Shown here: positions 33,751 to 43,863 of the stretch, piece by piece
How positions within the stretch are numbered: position 1 is the first letter of the stretch
Layout of the letters: the number at the start of each line of letters is the position of its first letter
Source: Gilvimarinus japonicus
Lineage (GTDB): Bacteria > Pseudomonadota > Gammaproteobacteria > Pseudomonadales > Cellvibrionaceae
Direction of reading: 5' to 3'
NCBI RefSeq assembly: GCF_042847215.1
Contig: NZ_AP031500.1
Coordinates: 3,100,001-3,164,000 of the forward strand
Length of the DNA: 64,000 nt
Made by a program: the position numbers and the translations under genes
The notes under the pieces: generated by a model
Told to the model about the DNA's origin: nothing
The model's input: the letters and a program-made list of their open reading frames with translations, nothing else
Database searches by the model: none

Positions 33751-36700
33751 TCACCGCGGTAGAATACGCCTCACAGCGGGGGCTACCGCTTGAGGTGAAA
33801 AGTGAGCTTCAAGATTATCAATACCGCCTTGCGACAAGGTTTGCCATAGCGCTGAATCTTGGTAAACCTTGACAATAGCCTCGGCAAACTGACGAGGCTC
33901 CTCGGCAACCAAAACATCTTTACCAGGTACGGTGTGCATGCCCTCAACGGCGCAGTTGGTAGCAACTACCGGTATCCCATAATTCATCGCCTCGTTCACC
34001 TTACCTTTAACTCCCGCGCCATAGCGCAAGGGGGCAATAGACACACGGGCATGTTGTAAATGAGGCTCTATATCTTCAACAAAGCCGTGCACTACTAACT
34101 CGTCTGAAGCGAGTGCCTTAATACTGTCTGGCATATGACTACCGATAATCGATGTTTTTACACCTGGTAACAACGATTGAACGTGTGGCAACACCTCTTT
34201 GGCATACCACTCAACAGCGTCGATATTAGGCGGATGCCGAAAACCACCAACAAACAAAATACCTTCACGCTGCTCGTAACCGGGACGCTCAGGTGAGTGA
34301 GAGTGAATGTTCGACACAATATCGACTGTAGCTGCCGGTGCAATATCGGCAAGCAAGTTTTTTTCAAACTCAGAAACGACCAACGTAACGTCACACTTAT
34401 TAATAAGGTCCAACTCTTTGCGCTTGGTTATAGCGGCCTGAGCTTTAAGTGCTGCATCGCCGGACACCTCAAACTCGCGTTCCTCACGAACAAAGTGCAA
34501 ATCGACCGTATCAAAAATAAGCGTTGCTTGCGCCGCGCAGGCGCGAACCAGTGCGACATACTGGGAGGCAATATAATGACGGCTAATCAAAATAGCGGCT
34601 AAATCAGCACCGCGCTTGCGCAATACTTTACGCACCGAGCCGGCCCATTGATTGTGCAGCACTTCAACCCCTGCAGCCTGCATCTCGTCGACAGATTTCT
34701 TTCTATACTCGAGATTATCGGCTACAAAGGTAACATGATAGCCCTCTGCTTTTATAAGTTTTAACAAGTTCAGCATTCGAATTGAGCCCGAATCCTGATC
34801 CGGCGTAATCATACAAGCTTCGATCACCAGCACGTTACCCCGACTGGTGCGGTGCGCCTCATTATCAGGGGCAATACCGTTCTCAGCGTGGGACGCCAGC
34901 ACACTCTCCCAGCGCTCAAAAAACTTTTTGCCGTTGGTCACTTGATACGCTTTCACACCGCTGGACTCATCACGCCCATGGCTAACACCCTCTAGGTGAT
35001 AAATTTCTGCACCAGGCTGATAGAGCACACGAAGGCCTTGGTCACGCACCCGAAAGGCCAGATCCGTATCTTCGAAATAAGCGGGCGCATAATAGGTGTC
35101 AAATCCGCCTAACTGTAAAAACAACTCGCGCTTAATCGCCAACGCCGCACCAGAGCAGTAATCGACATCTCGCACGTAATTAAAGCGCGGATCCTCAGCA
35201 TCTTGATCACGACCATAATTCCAGCCGCTACCATCGCGCCAAATGATACCTCCGGCTTCTTGCAATGTGCCATCACGATTGAGCAGCTTCGCGCCAACCA
35301 AGCCGACATTATCGTGCTGAGAAAACGTATCCAATAATTTATCAAAAGCACCACATGATACGACGGTATCGTTATTGAGCAACACTAGGTATTCACCATG
35401 GGCGACACCGGCACCCGAATTCATATTGCCCACAAACCCCTGATTTTTTTCGGCCGTCCAAACACGAATACCCGCCACCATTGCTAAAGCTTCAGCAGCG
35501 GCAATTGGCGAACAATCATCTGCGACAACAACCTCAAACGGTTGCGATGGCGGGTTCTCGGCAATACTCTTTAAGCAAGCATAGGTTGTTTCATGCTGAC
35601 CATAAACAGGAATAACAATTGATAGCACAGGTTGCGCCGAGCTCTTGAGCGTGAGCGGCGCCAACGCCATCGGCTCCTCGCTCAACAACTCAGGATTAAC
35701 ATTAATAGTCGGGCGCCGGTTATGGGCCTCGGCCTGCGCAACTGCGGTATGAGCCTCATAACTAACACGACCAAATAACTCCTGCCATTGCCCGCGACGC
35801 ACCATACTAATGAAGCGAGCATAAGACGCTGGTCGTACCACATGTCGCGATAGCTTTGCCAATATAAAGGGTATTCGAGCGGTGCCACGCTTAAGCACTC
35901 GCAACGGTCTGGTAACACGCCAAGAGAAACTAGCCAGCAGCGCGTCACGCTCACAAATTAGCTGATCTATTTGCCCGTTTAAGCTCGCTATTACCCCCTC
36001 GCTATGATCAATATGGCCTTGAGCATCCCGAGCTTGTTTTTGCAGCTCGGCAATATTATCTTTAGCAAGAGACAAATTGTCCTCACTCAACGCCAAGCTT
36101 TGTTCAGCTGCATTAAGCTCAACCTCAGCGCGTTTTTCGTAAGCGACGTACTCCTCGTTAACTTCTCGCAAATCATCAGCCAGCTGCACCTGCGCAGCAT
36201 GCAGCTGACGAAACTCCAACATGCTCGCCACCTCAGTTTCGTCATCAGGCAACAGAGACAAGCGTCGCTCGACATCCCGCATCACACCACGATGATGAGT
36301 ACGACTCGCAAAGTGCAATAACGACTTTATAGGGCGGTCGGGTGGTAGAGGCGCAGTGGGGAGAGCCTGTATACTGGCTAACAAAGCTAAAGTATCGACG
36401 TCAGATTTACTAACCACTTGGTTAATATCTTTCATATACCAACGGGCATATTCATCTAAGTTATCACTTACTACGCGGGCGGATGCAGGCTTAGCCTCTG
36501 TTGCATCCTGCAACGCAAGCAGCCAAGCTTCGCAGCTTGCATCAGACGGAATAAGACGCGCATTGGGAACATCTTCCAAGCGTTCAGGTAATGCCCCCAT
36601 ATCGGACGCAACAATAGGAACGCCAGAAGCTAGGGCATGAGACAAGGTAAAACAAAAAGTTTCAGGCACTTGTGCCGGCATCCAGATGACATCTGGTTTT

Positions 36701-38469
36701 TGCTCCGCTATAAGCCGGGGCAGGTCTTGCTCAGCATAATCCCCGGTCATGGCTAAAGGCGCATCAACAGGGTCTGTACTAAAGCCGATTAACTGAAAGC
36801 TCAAGGTCGGCACCTGGGTTGCCGCTAAAATTGCCACCTTCTCAACGACCCGTAAACCTTTCTCGGGCGATAGCGAGCCCAACAAAAGCACCTTTTTAAC
36901 ATCAGCCGCCGCCTCTACTCGTTGCGGATGAGCTTGATAGCTATATTTGCCGGCAGGGAACACCGCCTCAACAGCACGCTTAACACTGAGAGACGGGGCA
37001 ATTATTCTTGATGCGGACGCGACTACAGGTGCCATTAAGGTGCGCCACTCGTCGTCTGCTGTCGGCCACCCCGGACCATCACACACCGCACCACCCTCTA
37101 CCTGGTGATAACGAGGAGATATTAAAAAATAATCGTGCAGGGTAATATCAAAAGGCAATGCCAGCCCTTTTAATACCTCAATGATTTCGACACTCCAACC
37201 GTGCACATGATGTAAATGTACCCGATCAAATTGAAATTGACGTAATAGCGTCTGCCATACGTCAACGCGGCTTGAGTCAAACCCTCCAATTTTTAAAACA
37301 ACTTCCGACGGTACCGCTGCGCCCTGAGCAACCGACATTAAGCTAAGCTCTACAGCGCCGTTACCACAGCCACGTAGCACCATAACCCGAGCTGGCACAA
37401 TACGGCGCAATAACGACACATGCTGCTCTACACCACCGCCCCATGCATGAGTGATAAAGAGAAGCTTCTCTGCGTTATCCCGCGCAAAATCATCCAGCGC
37501 TTGCGCCTCTTTCGGGCTAAGCTCTACGGAGTTATTAAGTGACGATACATCTTTCATTGAACTCTCTATATTAAATGGCTCTGTCTCAGCTGACTCTCGC
37601 TCTGCTGCTCGGATACGCGCGAGCATCTCTTTTGCTACACCGCCTGCCTCAACTATTAACTTGTCAATACGGTCACGAAAAGGCTTAATAGGATCAAGAG
37701 CTACAAACTCTTGTACTTGAGCAAAGAAGTCGGGGTGGCGGGCATTTATGACCGCTTCGGCCACTTGCGTTAGCTGCGCTTTATCGTCCGCAAAACTCAC
37801 ACCACCTTGGTGAAAAACAAAACAGTCCGCTGCAAGTAAATGCACCCAACCGGCGTTACTGGCTTTAATACAAAAATCGTTTTCTTCCCCATAACCTCGG
37901 CCAAACGCCTCCTCATCAAACAACCCCACTTCATTCAAGCACTGACGACGGATATACATACAAAACCCAACACCAGTAGGAAGCTCAACCGTTAGGCCTG
38001 AATTCGCGTCCTCACAATAGCGCTGCATAGTTGCCACATCACATCCAGGCAACATTGGATTATCGTGACAGAAGCGCGGGTAAGAGCAAATAGTCGCATT
38101 ATTTGAAAGCGGAGTCACAGAAGCGGCTCGGGGGTTTGCTAGCGCTGCTGCCTGAAGGCGCTCCAGCCAACCGGGAGATACCAAGGTATCACTATTGAGC
38201 AAGATAACATCCGTATTCGATAACGCCATCGCCCGATTAACGGTTCCGACAAAGCCTAGATTGCTAGCATTATGCAAAACACTTACACGTTTATCCAGCG
38301 CCCAAGCATCAAAGCATTCTACCAACTTTTGCTCAGGTGAGGCATCATTAACGACAACAACATTCGCCCACTCTGGCAATGAGCCCAGTACAGTCCTGAG
38401 GCAATCTCGCGTCGACTTATAGCCCCTATAAACGGGGATAATAATATTAATAGACGGCTTAGCAGCCAT
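33751..38469 (-). CDS. giant multidomain glycosyltransferase (GT2-GT4-coiled coil-GT2-GT4)
   Basis: About 1572 residues. Order by eye: GT2 domain (about 5-250; INIIIPVYRG, VVVNDASP, LLNSDT), GT4-like domain (about 333-660; LFITHAWGGGVEQHV, LLGSLSPEKGL, PETFCFTLSHALASGVP), a charged coiled-coil stretch (about 740-860) ending in SWRVTRPLR, a second GT2 (about 940-1180; LSIVIPVYGQHETT, VVADDCSP, LLNNDT, FEDTDLAFR) and a second GT4 (about 1210-1572; FVGGFRHPPNI, GVKGKVNEAMNYGIPVV). Such fusions build rhamnose-containing O-antigen-type glycans before ABC export. ATG 38469 has AGGTGG upstream; a GTG at 38478 lies inside that site. The glycan structure cannot be deduced. Confidence 0.87.
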   Translation of the reverse strand: MAAKPSINIIIPVYRGYKSTRDCLRTVLGSLPEWANVVVVNDASPEQKLVECFDAWALDKRVSVLHNASNLGFVGTVNRAMALSNTDVILLNSDTLVSPGWLERLQAAALANPRAASVTPLSNNATICSYPRFCHDNPMLPGCDVATMQRYCEDANSGLTVELPTGVGFCMYIRRQCLNEVGLFDEEAFGRGYGEENDFCIKASNAGWVHLLAADCFVFHQGGVSFADDKAQLTQVAEAVINARHPDFFAQVQEFVALDPIKPFRDRIDKLIVEAGGVAKEMLARIRAAERESAETEPFNIESSMKDVSSLNNSVELSPKEAQALDDFARDNAEKLLFITHAWGGGVEQHVSLLRRIVPARVMVLRGCGNGAVELSLMSVAQGAAVPSEVVLKIGGFDSSRVDVWQTLLRQFQFDRVHLHHVHGWSVEIIEVLKGLALPFDITLHDYFLISPRYHQVEGGAVCDGPGWPTADDEWRTLMAPVVASASRIIAPSLSVKRAVEAVFPAGKYSYQAHPQRVEAAADVKKVLLLGSLSPEKGLRVVEKVAILAATQVPTLSFQLIGFSTDPVDAPLAMTGDYAEQDLPRLIAEQKPDVIWMPAQVPETFCFTLSHALASGVPIVASDMGALPERLEDVPNARLIPSDASCEAWLLALQDATEAKPASARVVSDNLDEYARWYMKDINQVVSKSDVDTLALLASIQALPTAPLPPDRPIKSLLHFASRTHHRGVMRDVERRLSLLPDDETEVASMLEFRQLHAAQVQLADDLREVNEEYVAYEKRAEVELNAAEQSLALSEDNLSLAKDNIAELQKQARDAQGHIDHSEGVIASLNGQIDQLICERDALLASFSWRVTRPLRVLKRGTARIPFILAKLSRHVVRPASYARFISMVRRGQWQELFGRVSYEAHTAVAQAEAHNRRPTINVNPELLSEEPMALAPLTLKSSAQPVLSIVIPVYGQHETTYACLKSIAENPPSQPFEVVVADDCSPIAAAEALAMVAGIRVWTAEKNQGFVGNMNSGAGVAHGEYLVLLNNDTVVSCGAFDKLLDTFSQHDNVGLVGAKLLNRDGTLQEAGGIIWRDGSGWNYGRDQDAEDPRFNYVRDVDYCSGAALAIKRELFLQLGGFDTYYAPAYFEDTDLAFRVRDQGLRVLYQPGAEIYHLEGVSHGRDESSGVKAYQVTNGKKFFERWESVLASHAENGIAPDNEAHRTSRGNVLVIEACMITPDQDSGSIRMLNLLKLIKAEGYHVTFVADNLEYRKKSVDEMQAAGVEVLHNQWAGSVRKVLRKRGADLAAILISRHYIASQYVALVRACAAQATLIFDTVDLHFVREEREFEVSGDAALKAQAAITKRKELDLINKCDVTLVVSEFEKNLLADIAPAATVDIVSNIHSHSPERPGYEQREGILFVGGFRHPPNIDAVEWYAKEVLPHVQSLLPGVKTSIIGSHMPDSIKALASDELVVHGFVEDIEPHLQHARVSIAPLRYGAGVKGKVNEAMNYGIPVVATNCAVEGMHTVPGKDVLVAEEPRQFAEAIVKVYQDSALWQTLSQGGIDNLEAHFSPQAVAPAVRRILPR

Positions 38470-38518
38470 GACCGCCACCTAATCACTCTTTCTTAATAGG
38501 TATGTTTCTGTGTGTCCG

Positions 38519-39319
38519 TCACACCACATCAGCAAAGCTTCCTTTGGTTTTCCTAAAAAACCAAAAACCAATCACAAAAACAACGGAAGATACCACTAGA
38601 GAGGTAGAAAACGCGGCTACCGAAGGGAAGGAGTGAAACACCACAATGCCTCTTACCGCCTCTACATAATAAGTTAGCGGATTAACAGCCAATACTATTT
38701 GATATTGTTCAGGCACGTAGTTAATTGGAAAAAAAATGGGACACGTAAACAGAAAGACCGTAGAAACAAACCCGACAATATGTGTCAAATCTTTAAAGAA
38801 AACACCCAACACACTCACAAACCATGCTACGCCGGTACAAAACAATAAATACTGAAGTAGCAAAACGGGTAAAAACACAATATGCCACGTTAAATGCCCA
38901 CCCATAAGCCCAGACACAAGTAGCAGCACAACAAACGACACAAGAAAGTGAAATAGAGCCGCCATTGAGACAACCCCCCCAAAGATACTGAGCGGAAACA
39001 CCACCTTTTTTACATAGTTGGCATTGTCGCGTATCACCGATGCAGAGCGCCCCAGCACGTCGGCAAACATCATATGCACAATGAGGCCGCAAAATAACAG
39101 GACCATAAAGCTTACTTCGGAGTCACCTTGCACCGGCCAGCGGGCTTTGAAAATAACACCAAACACAAACCCATATACAATCATTAGTAACAATGGGTTT
39201 ATGGCAGCCCAGAAAAGTCCAAGCCAAGAACCTTTATAACGCGCAAGCACGTCTCTTTTGACCATCATAGAGAATAGGCTTAAATAACGGCGCAACGCAG
39301 ACACAATATCAGTTCTCAT
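38519..39319 (-). CDS. wzm: ABC-2 type polysaccharide exporter permease (Wzm type)
   Basis: 266 residues with six predicted membrane helices. The N-terminal amphipathic segment leads into RDVLARYKGSWLGLFWAAINPLLLMIVYGFVF, the hallmark of Wzm/KpsM-like ABC-2 permeases (quoted in two parts: RDVLARYKGSWLGLF, then WAAINPLL). NPLTYYVEAVRG near the C-terminus is also typical. It moves undecaprenol-linked glycan across the inner membrane with the ATPase encoded just upstream (6-bp gap). Confidence 0.92.
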   Translation of the reverse strand: MRTDIVSALRRYLSLFSMMVKRDVLARYKGSWLGLFWAAINPLLLMIVYGFVFGVIFKARWPVQGDSEVSFMVLLFCGLIVHMMFADVLGRSASVIRDNANYVKKVVFPLSIFGGVVSMAALFHFLVSFVVLLLVSGLMGGHLTWHIVFLPVLLLQYLLFCTGVAWFVSVLGVFFKDLTHIVGFVSTVFLFTCPIFFPINYVPEQYQIVLAVNPLTYYVEAVRGIVVFHSFPSVAAFSTSLVVSSVVFVIGFWFFRKTKGSFADVV

Positions 39320-39325
39320 TCTGTA

Positions 39326-40675
39326 TCAACTCACCGAACCCAAAGTAAACCCGACCACTGGCGTTCCAAACAACCCGTGAATCACATGGCTTGATTGGCA
39401 ACTAAATACCAGCGCATCATGAATCCAGCAATGTTGGATGTGATCCATCTGAGTTCCCGATGCGATACCGAGTGACACCACATATTCGCCTTGAGCTAAA
39501 TAGGGCATAAGGAACTTCAACCTAGCCACGTAGCGACTGTTACCTAATACGCTATAGCCCTCTGGCTTAAACAACAGACTATTATCTCCAAAAAGCACTT
39601 GGCCACGCTTATCTTTGACCAAAAAACCCACTATAAAATTACTGAGCTCTGACTGAACATTCATTACCACTTCGAGCTCAACAATAGAGCCGCCAAGCAC
39701 GACCGATAATTTACGATTTTGCTCATCGCGAAAGCAAGAGTCTACCACTTGAACCAACCCGGTTCCGAACGAACTTACTGTAGTATCAAACGGATAAATC
39801 TCTATGTCATTTCGATATTTCGAATTTTTTAGTAACTGATCACGAGGGTCGTGCCAAGCCTCTACAGCTTGCTCATAAGCTATCGTCTCATTGCAATCAA
39901 CAACCTTGTCGCCTTGAGTTTCACTATAGAGAAACTCCAAATAAGCCTCGGTTACTTGCTTTGCTCCGCCCTCCAGCATAACCTCCCCCTGATGTAGCCA
40001 AAGCGCCTTGTCACATAACTGTGAAACTGCCCCAGAATCGTGACTTACAAAAACAATAGACCCTCTCTTTTTGAAATCATCTAAAAAGCGCATACATTTT
40101 TGCGAAAAAAGGGCATCACCAACCGCCAAAGCTTCGTCGATAACCAACACATCGGCATCTACATGTGCAATGATAGAAAAAGCCAATCGAACAAACATAC
40201 CGCTCGAATAGACCCTCACGGGACGATCAATAAAGTCACCGATCTCAGCAAACGCTATTATAGCGTCGACTCGTGCATCGACCTCACGTCGACTCAACCC
40301 ATAGATCGCAGCATTGAGATAAATATTCTCTCGGCCAGTAAAGTCAGTATTAAAACCAGCCCCCAACTCAAGTAACGCGGCGACACGACCTCGGACTTGA
40401 ACACTACCTGCCGAAGGTCGCAGTGTCCCACAAATAATTTGCAACAATGTGGACTTGCCCGCACCATTACGGCCAACAATTCCAAGGGTTTCTCCGGCCC
40501 TTAGCTCTACCGAGACATCCTTTAGCGCATTAAAAACTTGAGCCTTAGCACGGAACACAGGCACCAACAACGAAACGAGCCGCTTAAGCGGCTCATTATG
40601 AAGCTGAAATTTTTTGCTGACATTTCTAACAATTAAAGCTTCATCCACACATACAACCCTCTCACAAGAACTCAC
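39326..40675 (-). CDS. wzt: ABC exporter ATPase with C-terminal glycan-binding domain (Wzt type)
   Basis: 449 residues. ATPase domain with Walker A GRNGAGKST (68-76), signature YSSGMFVRLAF, Walker B VLVIDEALAVGD and the switch His in FVSHDSG. The extra C-terminal region (about 300-449) is beta-rich and matches the Wzt_C-type carbohydrate-binding extension that recognises the glycan's non-reducing end. GTG 40675 overlaps the stop codon of the upstream lipoprotein gene (GTGA), suggesting coupled translation. A GTG at 40648, with GAGAGG upstream, is an alternative start. Confidence 0.92.
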   Translation of the reverse strand: MSSCERVVCVDEALIVRNVSKKFQLHNEPLKRLVSLLVPVFRAKAQVFNALKDVSVELRAGETLGIVGRNGAGKSTLLQIICGTLRPSAGSVQVRGRVAALLELGAGFNTDFTGRENIYLNAAIYGLSRREVDARVDAIIAFAEIGDFIDRPVRVYSSGMFVRLAFSIIAHVDADVLVIDEALAVGDALFSQKCMRFLDDFKKRGSIVFVSHDSGAVSQLCDKALWLHQGEVMLEGGAKQVTEAYLEFLYSETQGDKVVDCNETIAYEQAVEAWHDPRDQLLKNSKYRNDIEIYPFDTTVSSFGTGLVQVVDSCFRDEQNRKLSVVLGGSIVELEVVMNVQSELSNFIVGFLVKDKRGQVLFGDNSLLFKPEGYSVLGNSRYVARLKFLMPYLAQGEYVVSLGIASGTQMDHIQHCWIHDALVFSCQSSHVIHGLFGTPVVGFTLGSVS

Positions 40676-41061
40676 TGTTTATAGTAAATCCACCACTCAT
40701 CGTCAAGCTTGATCCAGCGCTGAGACGTTTTCGTATACCCCGTCAGGCTCGAAGATCGAATCTTGTATTCAATCCGAAGCGTCACATCACAGACTTCTTC
40801 CCGACACTTAACCTCTGACACATCAGCAGCCACCCACATTCCTACGCCACCATACATCCTTTGGTACCCTTGAACACCCACTCGACTTCTCGATGCTGGT
40901 GAGACATACTTTAAAGCTTTAGAAAAGTCTTGCTCCATCACAAATTCCATATGTTTTTGCGCACGACTAGCAACCATGTCTTGGGGCGACTTGCTAGGGT
41001 ATGAAGCACACCCGGCCAAGACAAAAAACACTAAGCAGCATATAAACAACGCTCTATACAT
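40672..41061 (-). CDS. small lipoprotein, NTF2-like fold suspected
   Basis: 129 residues. N-terminal lipoprotein signal FVLAGC (lipidated Cys at about residue 18). The mature part reads like an NTF2/SnoaL-type domain: a helix with HMEFVMEQDFSKALKYVSP, a pair of Cys in CREEVCDVTL, and a C-terminal WIKLDDEWWIYYK. Its position directly after the secretin gene suggests a secretin helper (pilotin-like role), but I cannot recognise it as GspS and this is only inference. The ATG at 41061 has GAGGAAG upstream; longer frames to 41094 lack a ribosome-binding site. The stop overlaps the wzt start. Confidence 0.7.
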   Translation of the reverse strand: MYRALFICCLVFFVLAGCASYPSKSPQDMVASRAQKHMEFVMEQDFSKALKYVSPASRSRVGVQGYQRMYGGVGMWVAADVSEVKCREEVCDVTLRIEYKIRSSSLTGYTKTSQRWIKLDDEWWIYYKQ

Positions 41062-41099
41062 ACAGTGGCACTTCCTCATAACAAATAAATACAATTAAC

Positions 41100-43241
41100 T
41101 TAGTTCTTAGCTTCAGAACCGGCAACATCCTCGGCAGAAAGCATTTTCAGTCCGCTCATTCTTTTACGCATTTCAAGTGTCACATCTCTCAAGTCTTGAT
41201 CACTCGTTATAACATGCGGCGTAATGATGACTAGCAGCTCTGTACGGCGGTCGGAAACAGTTGTACTTCCAAATAGATGACCTATTACCGGCAGGTCTTT
41301 AAAGAACGGCAGGCCACTTTCACCTTTTGTTTTATTGTCTCGAATCAACCCCCCTAACACTACCGATTCTCCCGAACGCACCGCGACTCGACTATTAATA
41401 TTTCGCTCAAAAAAAGCCACCTGCCCGGTCGCATTTGTATCAGACCCAACATCAGTCACCGACTGCAACAAGTCCATAGTTACCAACCCGCCAGCATTAA
41501 CTGACGGTGTCACGTCTAACTTTACACCAGTATCCCGATACGTAATCGAACTGGTAATATTACCGCCATCACTGACAGTGGTACTTGATTGTATTGGAGT
41601 CTGATCCCCAACATGAATAGCTGCAGAATGATTATCCAGCACCATAATCGATGGTGTCGAGATAACCTTCACTAGCTCCTTGGACGCCAAGGTGTTTAAC
41701 ACCACACGAAGATCACCTAAAGGATTGCTAAACGCATAACCGAACCCAGGCGCAGTAAGCTCAATACCTGCATCACCAACATCTAACTGGCCGCTGCCGT
41801 TCCACCCCCCACCAAGACTGTTATCTAAATACCATTCTAAGCCGTACCTTAAATCATCGTTCAGGGTCACCTCTAAAATACTAGCTTCGATTAGCACCTG
41901 CGAAGGCACGACGTCAAGCTGGTCTAACGCCAATCTAATTTTTTTGTAATCAGCGCTGGTCGCATACACCAACAAAGCATTATTCACATCATCTGAAACA
42001 ATACGAATAGAATCACCTATCGCAAAGCTAGATGAGCCGTTTGCAGCTGAACGAGTGCTATTACCTCCCGCTCTTGACATACCACTCCCTGTCGAAGCTC
42101 CTCCACTACCAGAGCCAAATGACGTGGGAGTCAAACCAGGTGCCACGTTATTCCCTTTTCTATCAGAGCTGGAACCGCCGCTAGACCCGAATATATTGCC
42201 AAGTAAATCTGCTAAATGCTCAGCAGTTCCGTTCTGAACAGGGTACACAAACAATTGCGGCTCAGCCCCCGCCTCTGGCGTCCGGTCAAGACGCTGAATC
42301 CAATGTTTAACCCGCTCCAAATAACTTGCTTTAGAGGTAACAATCAGGATACTTCCGAGAGACTCTAACGGCACAACCCGCACTAGTCCTTTCAGTACAT
42401 CGCCATCGCCATTTGGAGCGCTGGCTAACAAGGTGCCCAGCGCCGCATCCACTTCCTCTACCGTTGTATGCTCAATAGGCATAATCGCGACTGACATTCC
42501 CTGCAGTACATCCACATCAAATGTGTCTATAATTTCTAACCAGCCGGTTAACTGGGTCCGCGTTCCAGCAATAATGATTAGATTTCGCAACGTATCAACC
42601 CGTAAGAATGCCGCATCAGATGCTACAGGCTTTAAAATCTCCACCATTTGAGCTGCTGATATATAATCTAAAGGCACAATGACATTAGTGTAGCCGGCAC
42701 CTGCAGAGTTGGGACTATCGTACCTTGGCCAACGACTACTAACAGTTTTATCGCCGGTGACAAGATACCGATCATCATTCGTACGGATAAGTCTATACCC
42801 ATTGGCCTGTAACATAGACTCCAAAATAATCAACAACTCACTTCGAGGAATCGCCGAATGTGTACGCAGGGAAACTACACCCTTTATCTCACCCTCTACA
42901 ACATAATCCAAGCTTAAAATATCGCCCAAAACGCCATTCACAACATCGACTAAGGGAGCCGCCTGAAAGTTCAGTGTTACTGCCTCTCCATTTAGCGATA
43001 TAGCTTTACGCGCCTCTGGCATATCCACCATTCTATCAGTGCCTAGGTACACTTCTGGCTCTTTTTTAACACCAATCAGAGGCGCATCAGCCGTGCTATC
43101 AACCGTATTCCAACGCTCAGAAGACTCACTCTCAGAAGCGACGTCGGCCACCTCTGGCGCAGGTGCTGTCGTAACGTTCCCTCCATCCAGATATGAGCAG
43201 CCAGACAATAGAAAAATTATAGAGAACAAAGAAATTCGCAT
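41100..43241 (-). CDS. gspD: type II secretion system secretin GspD (lipoprotein form)
   Basis: 713 residues. The N-terminal signal has a lipobox (FLLSGC, Cys about 15), so the secretin itself may be lipidated. N0-type domain (VTLNFQAAPLVDVVNGVLGDIL), N1-N3 repeats (YISAAQMVEILKP, TVEEVDAALGTLL, GTAEHLADLLGNIF), a Ser/Gly-rich insertion (about 355-405) and the secretin domain (VLIEASILEVTL, DRRTELLVIITPHVI). It forms the outer-membrane channel. AGGTG precedes the ATG. Last of the gsp genes, 40 bp behind the GspC/N-like gene. Confidence 0.95.
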   Translation of the reverse strand: MRISLFSIIFLLSGCSYLDGGNVTTAPAPEVADVASESESSERWNTVDSTADAPLIGVKKEPEVYLGTDRMVDMPEARKAISLNGEAVTLNFQAAPLVDVVNGVLGDILSLDYVVEGEIKGVVSLRTHSAIPRSELLIILESMLQANGYRLIRTNDDRYLVTGDKTVSSRWPRYDSPNSAGAGYTNVIVPLDYISAAQMVEILKPVASDAAFLRVDTLRNLIIIAGTRTQLTGWLEIIDTFDVDVLQGMSVAIMPIEHTTVEEVDAALGTLLASAPNGDGDVLKGLVRVVPLESLGSILIVTSKASYLERVKHWIQRLDRTPEAGAEPQLFVYPVQNGTAEHLADLLGNIFGSSGGSSSDRKGNNVAPGLTPTSFGSGSGGASTGSGMSRAGGNSTRSAANGSSSFAIGDSIRIVSDDVNNALLVYATSADYKKIRLALDQLDVVPSQVLIEASILEVTLNDDLRYGLEWYLDNSLGGGWNGSGQLDVGDAGIELTAPGFGYAFSNPLGDLRVVLNTLASKELVKVISTPSIMVLDNHSAAIHVGDQTPIQSSTTVSDGGNITSSITYRDTGVKLDVTPSVNAGGLVTMDLLQSVTDVGSDTNATGQVAFFERNINSRVAVRSGESVVLGGLIRDNKTKGESGLPFFKDLPVIGHLFGSTTVSDRRTELLVIITPHVITSDQDLRDVTLEMRKRMSGLKMLSAEDVAGSEAKN

Positions 43242-43281
43242 GCATCACCTAAATCAAAGTTATTCTGGTCTACTTATCTAA

Positions 43282-43863
43282 CTATTCTGGGATAATTTCA
43301 GAAGGTTCAGACCATTTTGTTTGCAACTTGGGAAACGGCTTAAACCGTAGTGTTTCAATAACCACATCATCACCAAGACTTAATGTATTAGTACGCGCAA
43401 ACATCGCGTCTAAGCCCAAAGCATCCAACAGTGTCCAGCCGGCCAACTCATCATCAACTTTTAAAAAGTAAGTCTCTTTTTTGTACCGAACTGTGGCAGC
43501 GGATTTCACGCCTGCCGAGAAAATGGCCAACAGCTCCATCTCATCAATACTAACCTCCGGCTTTTTTCTAGCTGGCGCAGGAGCTTCCACCACCTCTACT
43601 TCTGGGCGGCGCTCTGCCCAAAAAAGAGGCTTCTCTGTAATTACACTAGAACGCTCTACAGGATCACGGGGGCGATATTCACCCCACTGCATAACTTCAG
43701 AGCTCGGCAAAACTACTTCCGGCGGTTGACGCACAGAATTAAATGCCATTGCGATAAATAACAAAGCCAAAAACGTCAACACACCCACGACGGCTAGCGA
43801 TTTTGCCAATGTTAGCGCTGGAATTTGTGAAAACACCTTACCTGTCTTCTCTATTTTAGTCAT
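43282..43863 (-). CDS. GspC/GspN-like inner-membrane protein of the type II secretion system
   Basis: 193 residues: a short cytoplasmic start, one membrane helix (about 19-43, LAVVGVLTFLALLFIAMAF), a Pro-rich linker (PAPARKKPE), and a periplasmic domain (about 105-180: MELLAIFSAGVKSAATVRY, LKVDDELAGWTLLDAL). That domain resembles the homology region of GspC and PilP, which binds the secretin N0 domain. It replaces a canonical GspC in this operon; some clusters call this short form GspN. It overlaps gspM by 8 bp and precedes gspD. Confidence 0.7.
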   Translation of the reverse strand: MTKIEKTGKVFSQIPALTLAKSLAVVGVLTFLALLFIAMAFNSVRQPPEVVLPSSEVMQWGEYRPRDPVERSSVITEKPLFWAERRPEVEVVEAPAPARKKPEVSIDEMELLAIFSAGVKSAATVRYKKETYFLKVDDELAGWTLLDALGLDAMFARTNTLSLGDDVVIETLRFKPFPKLQTKWSEPSEIIPE

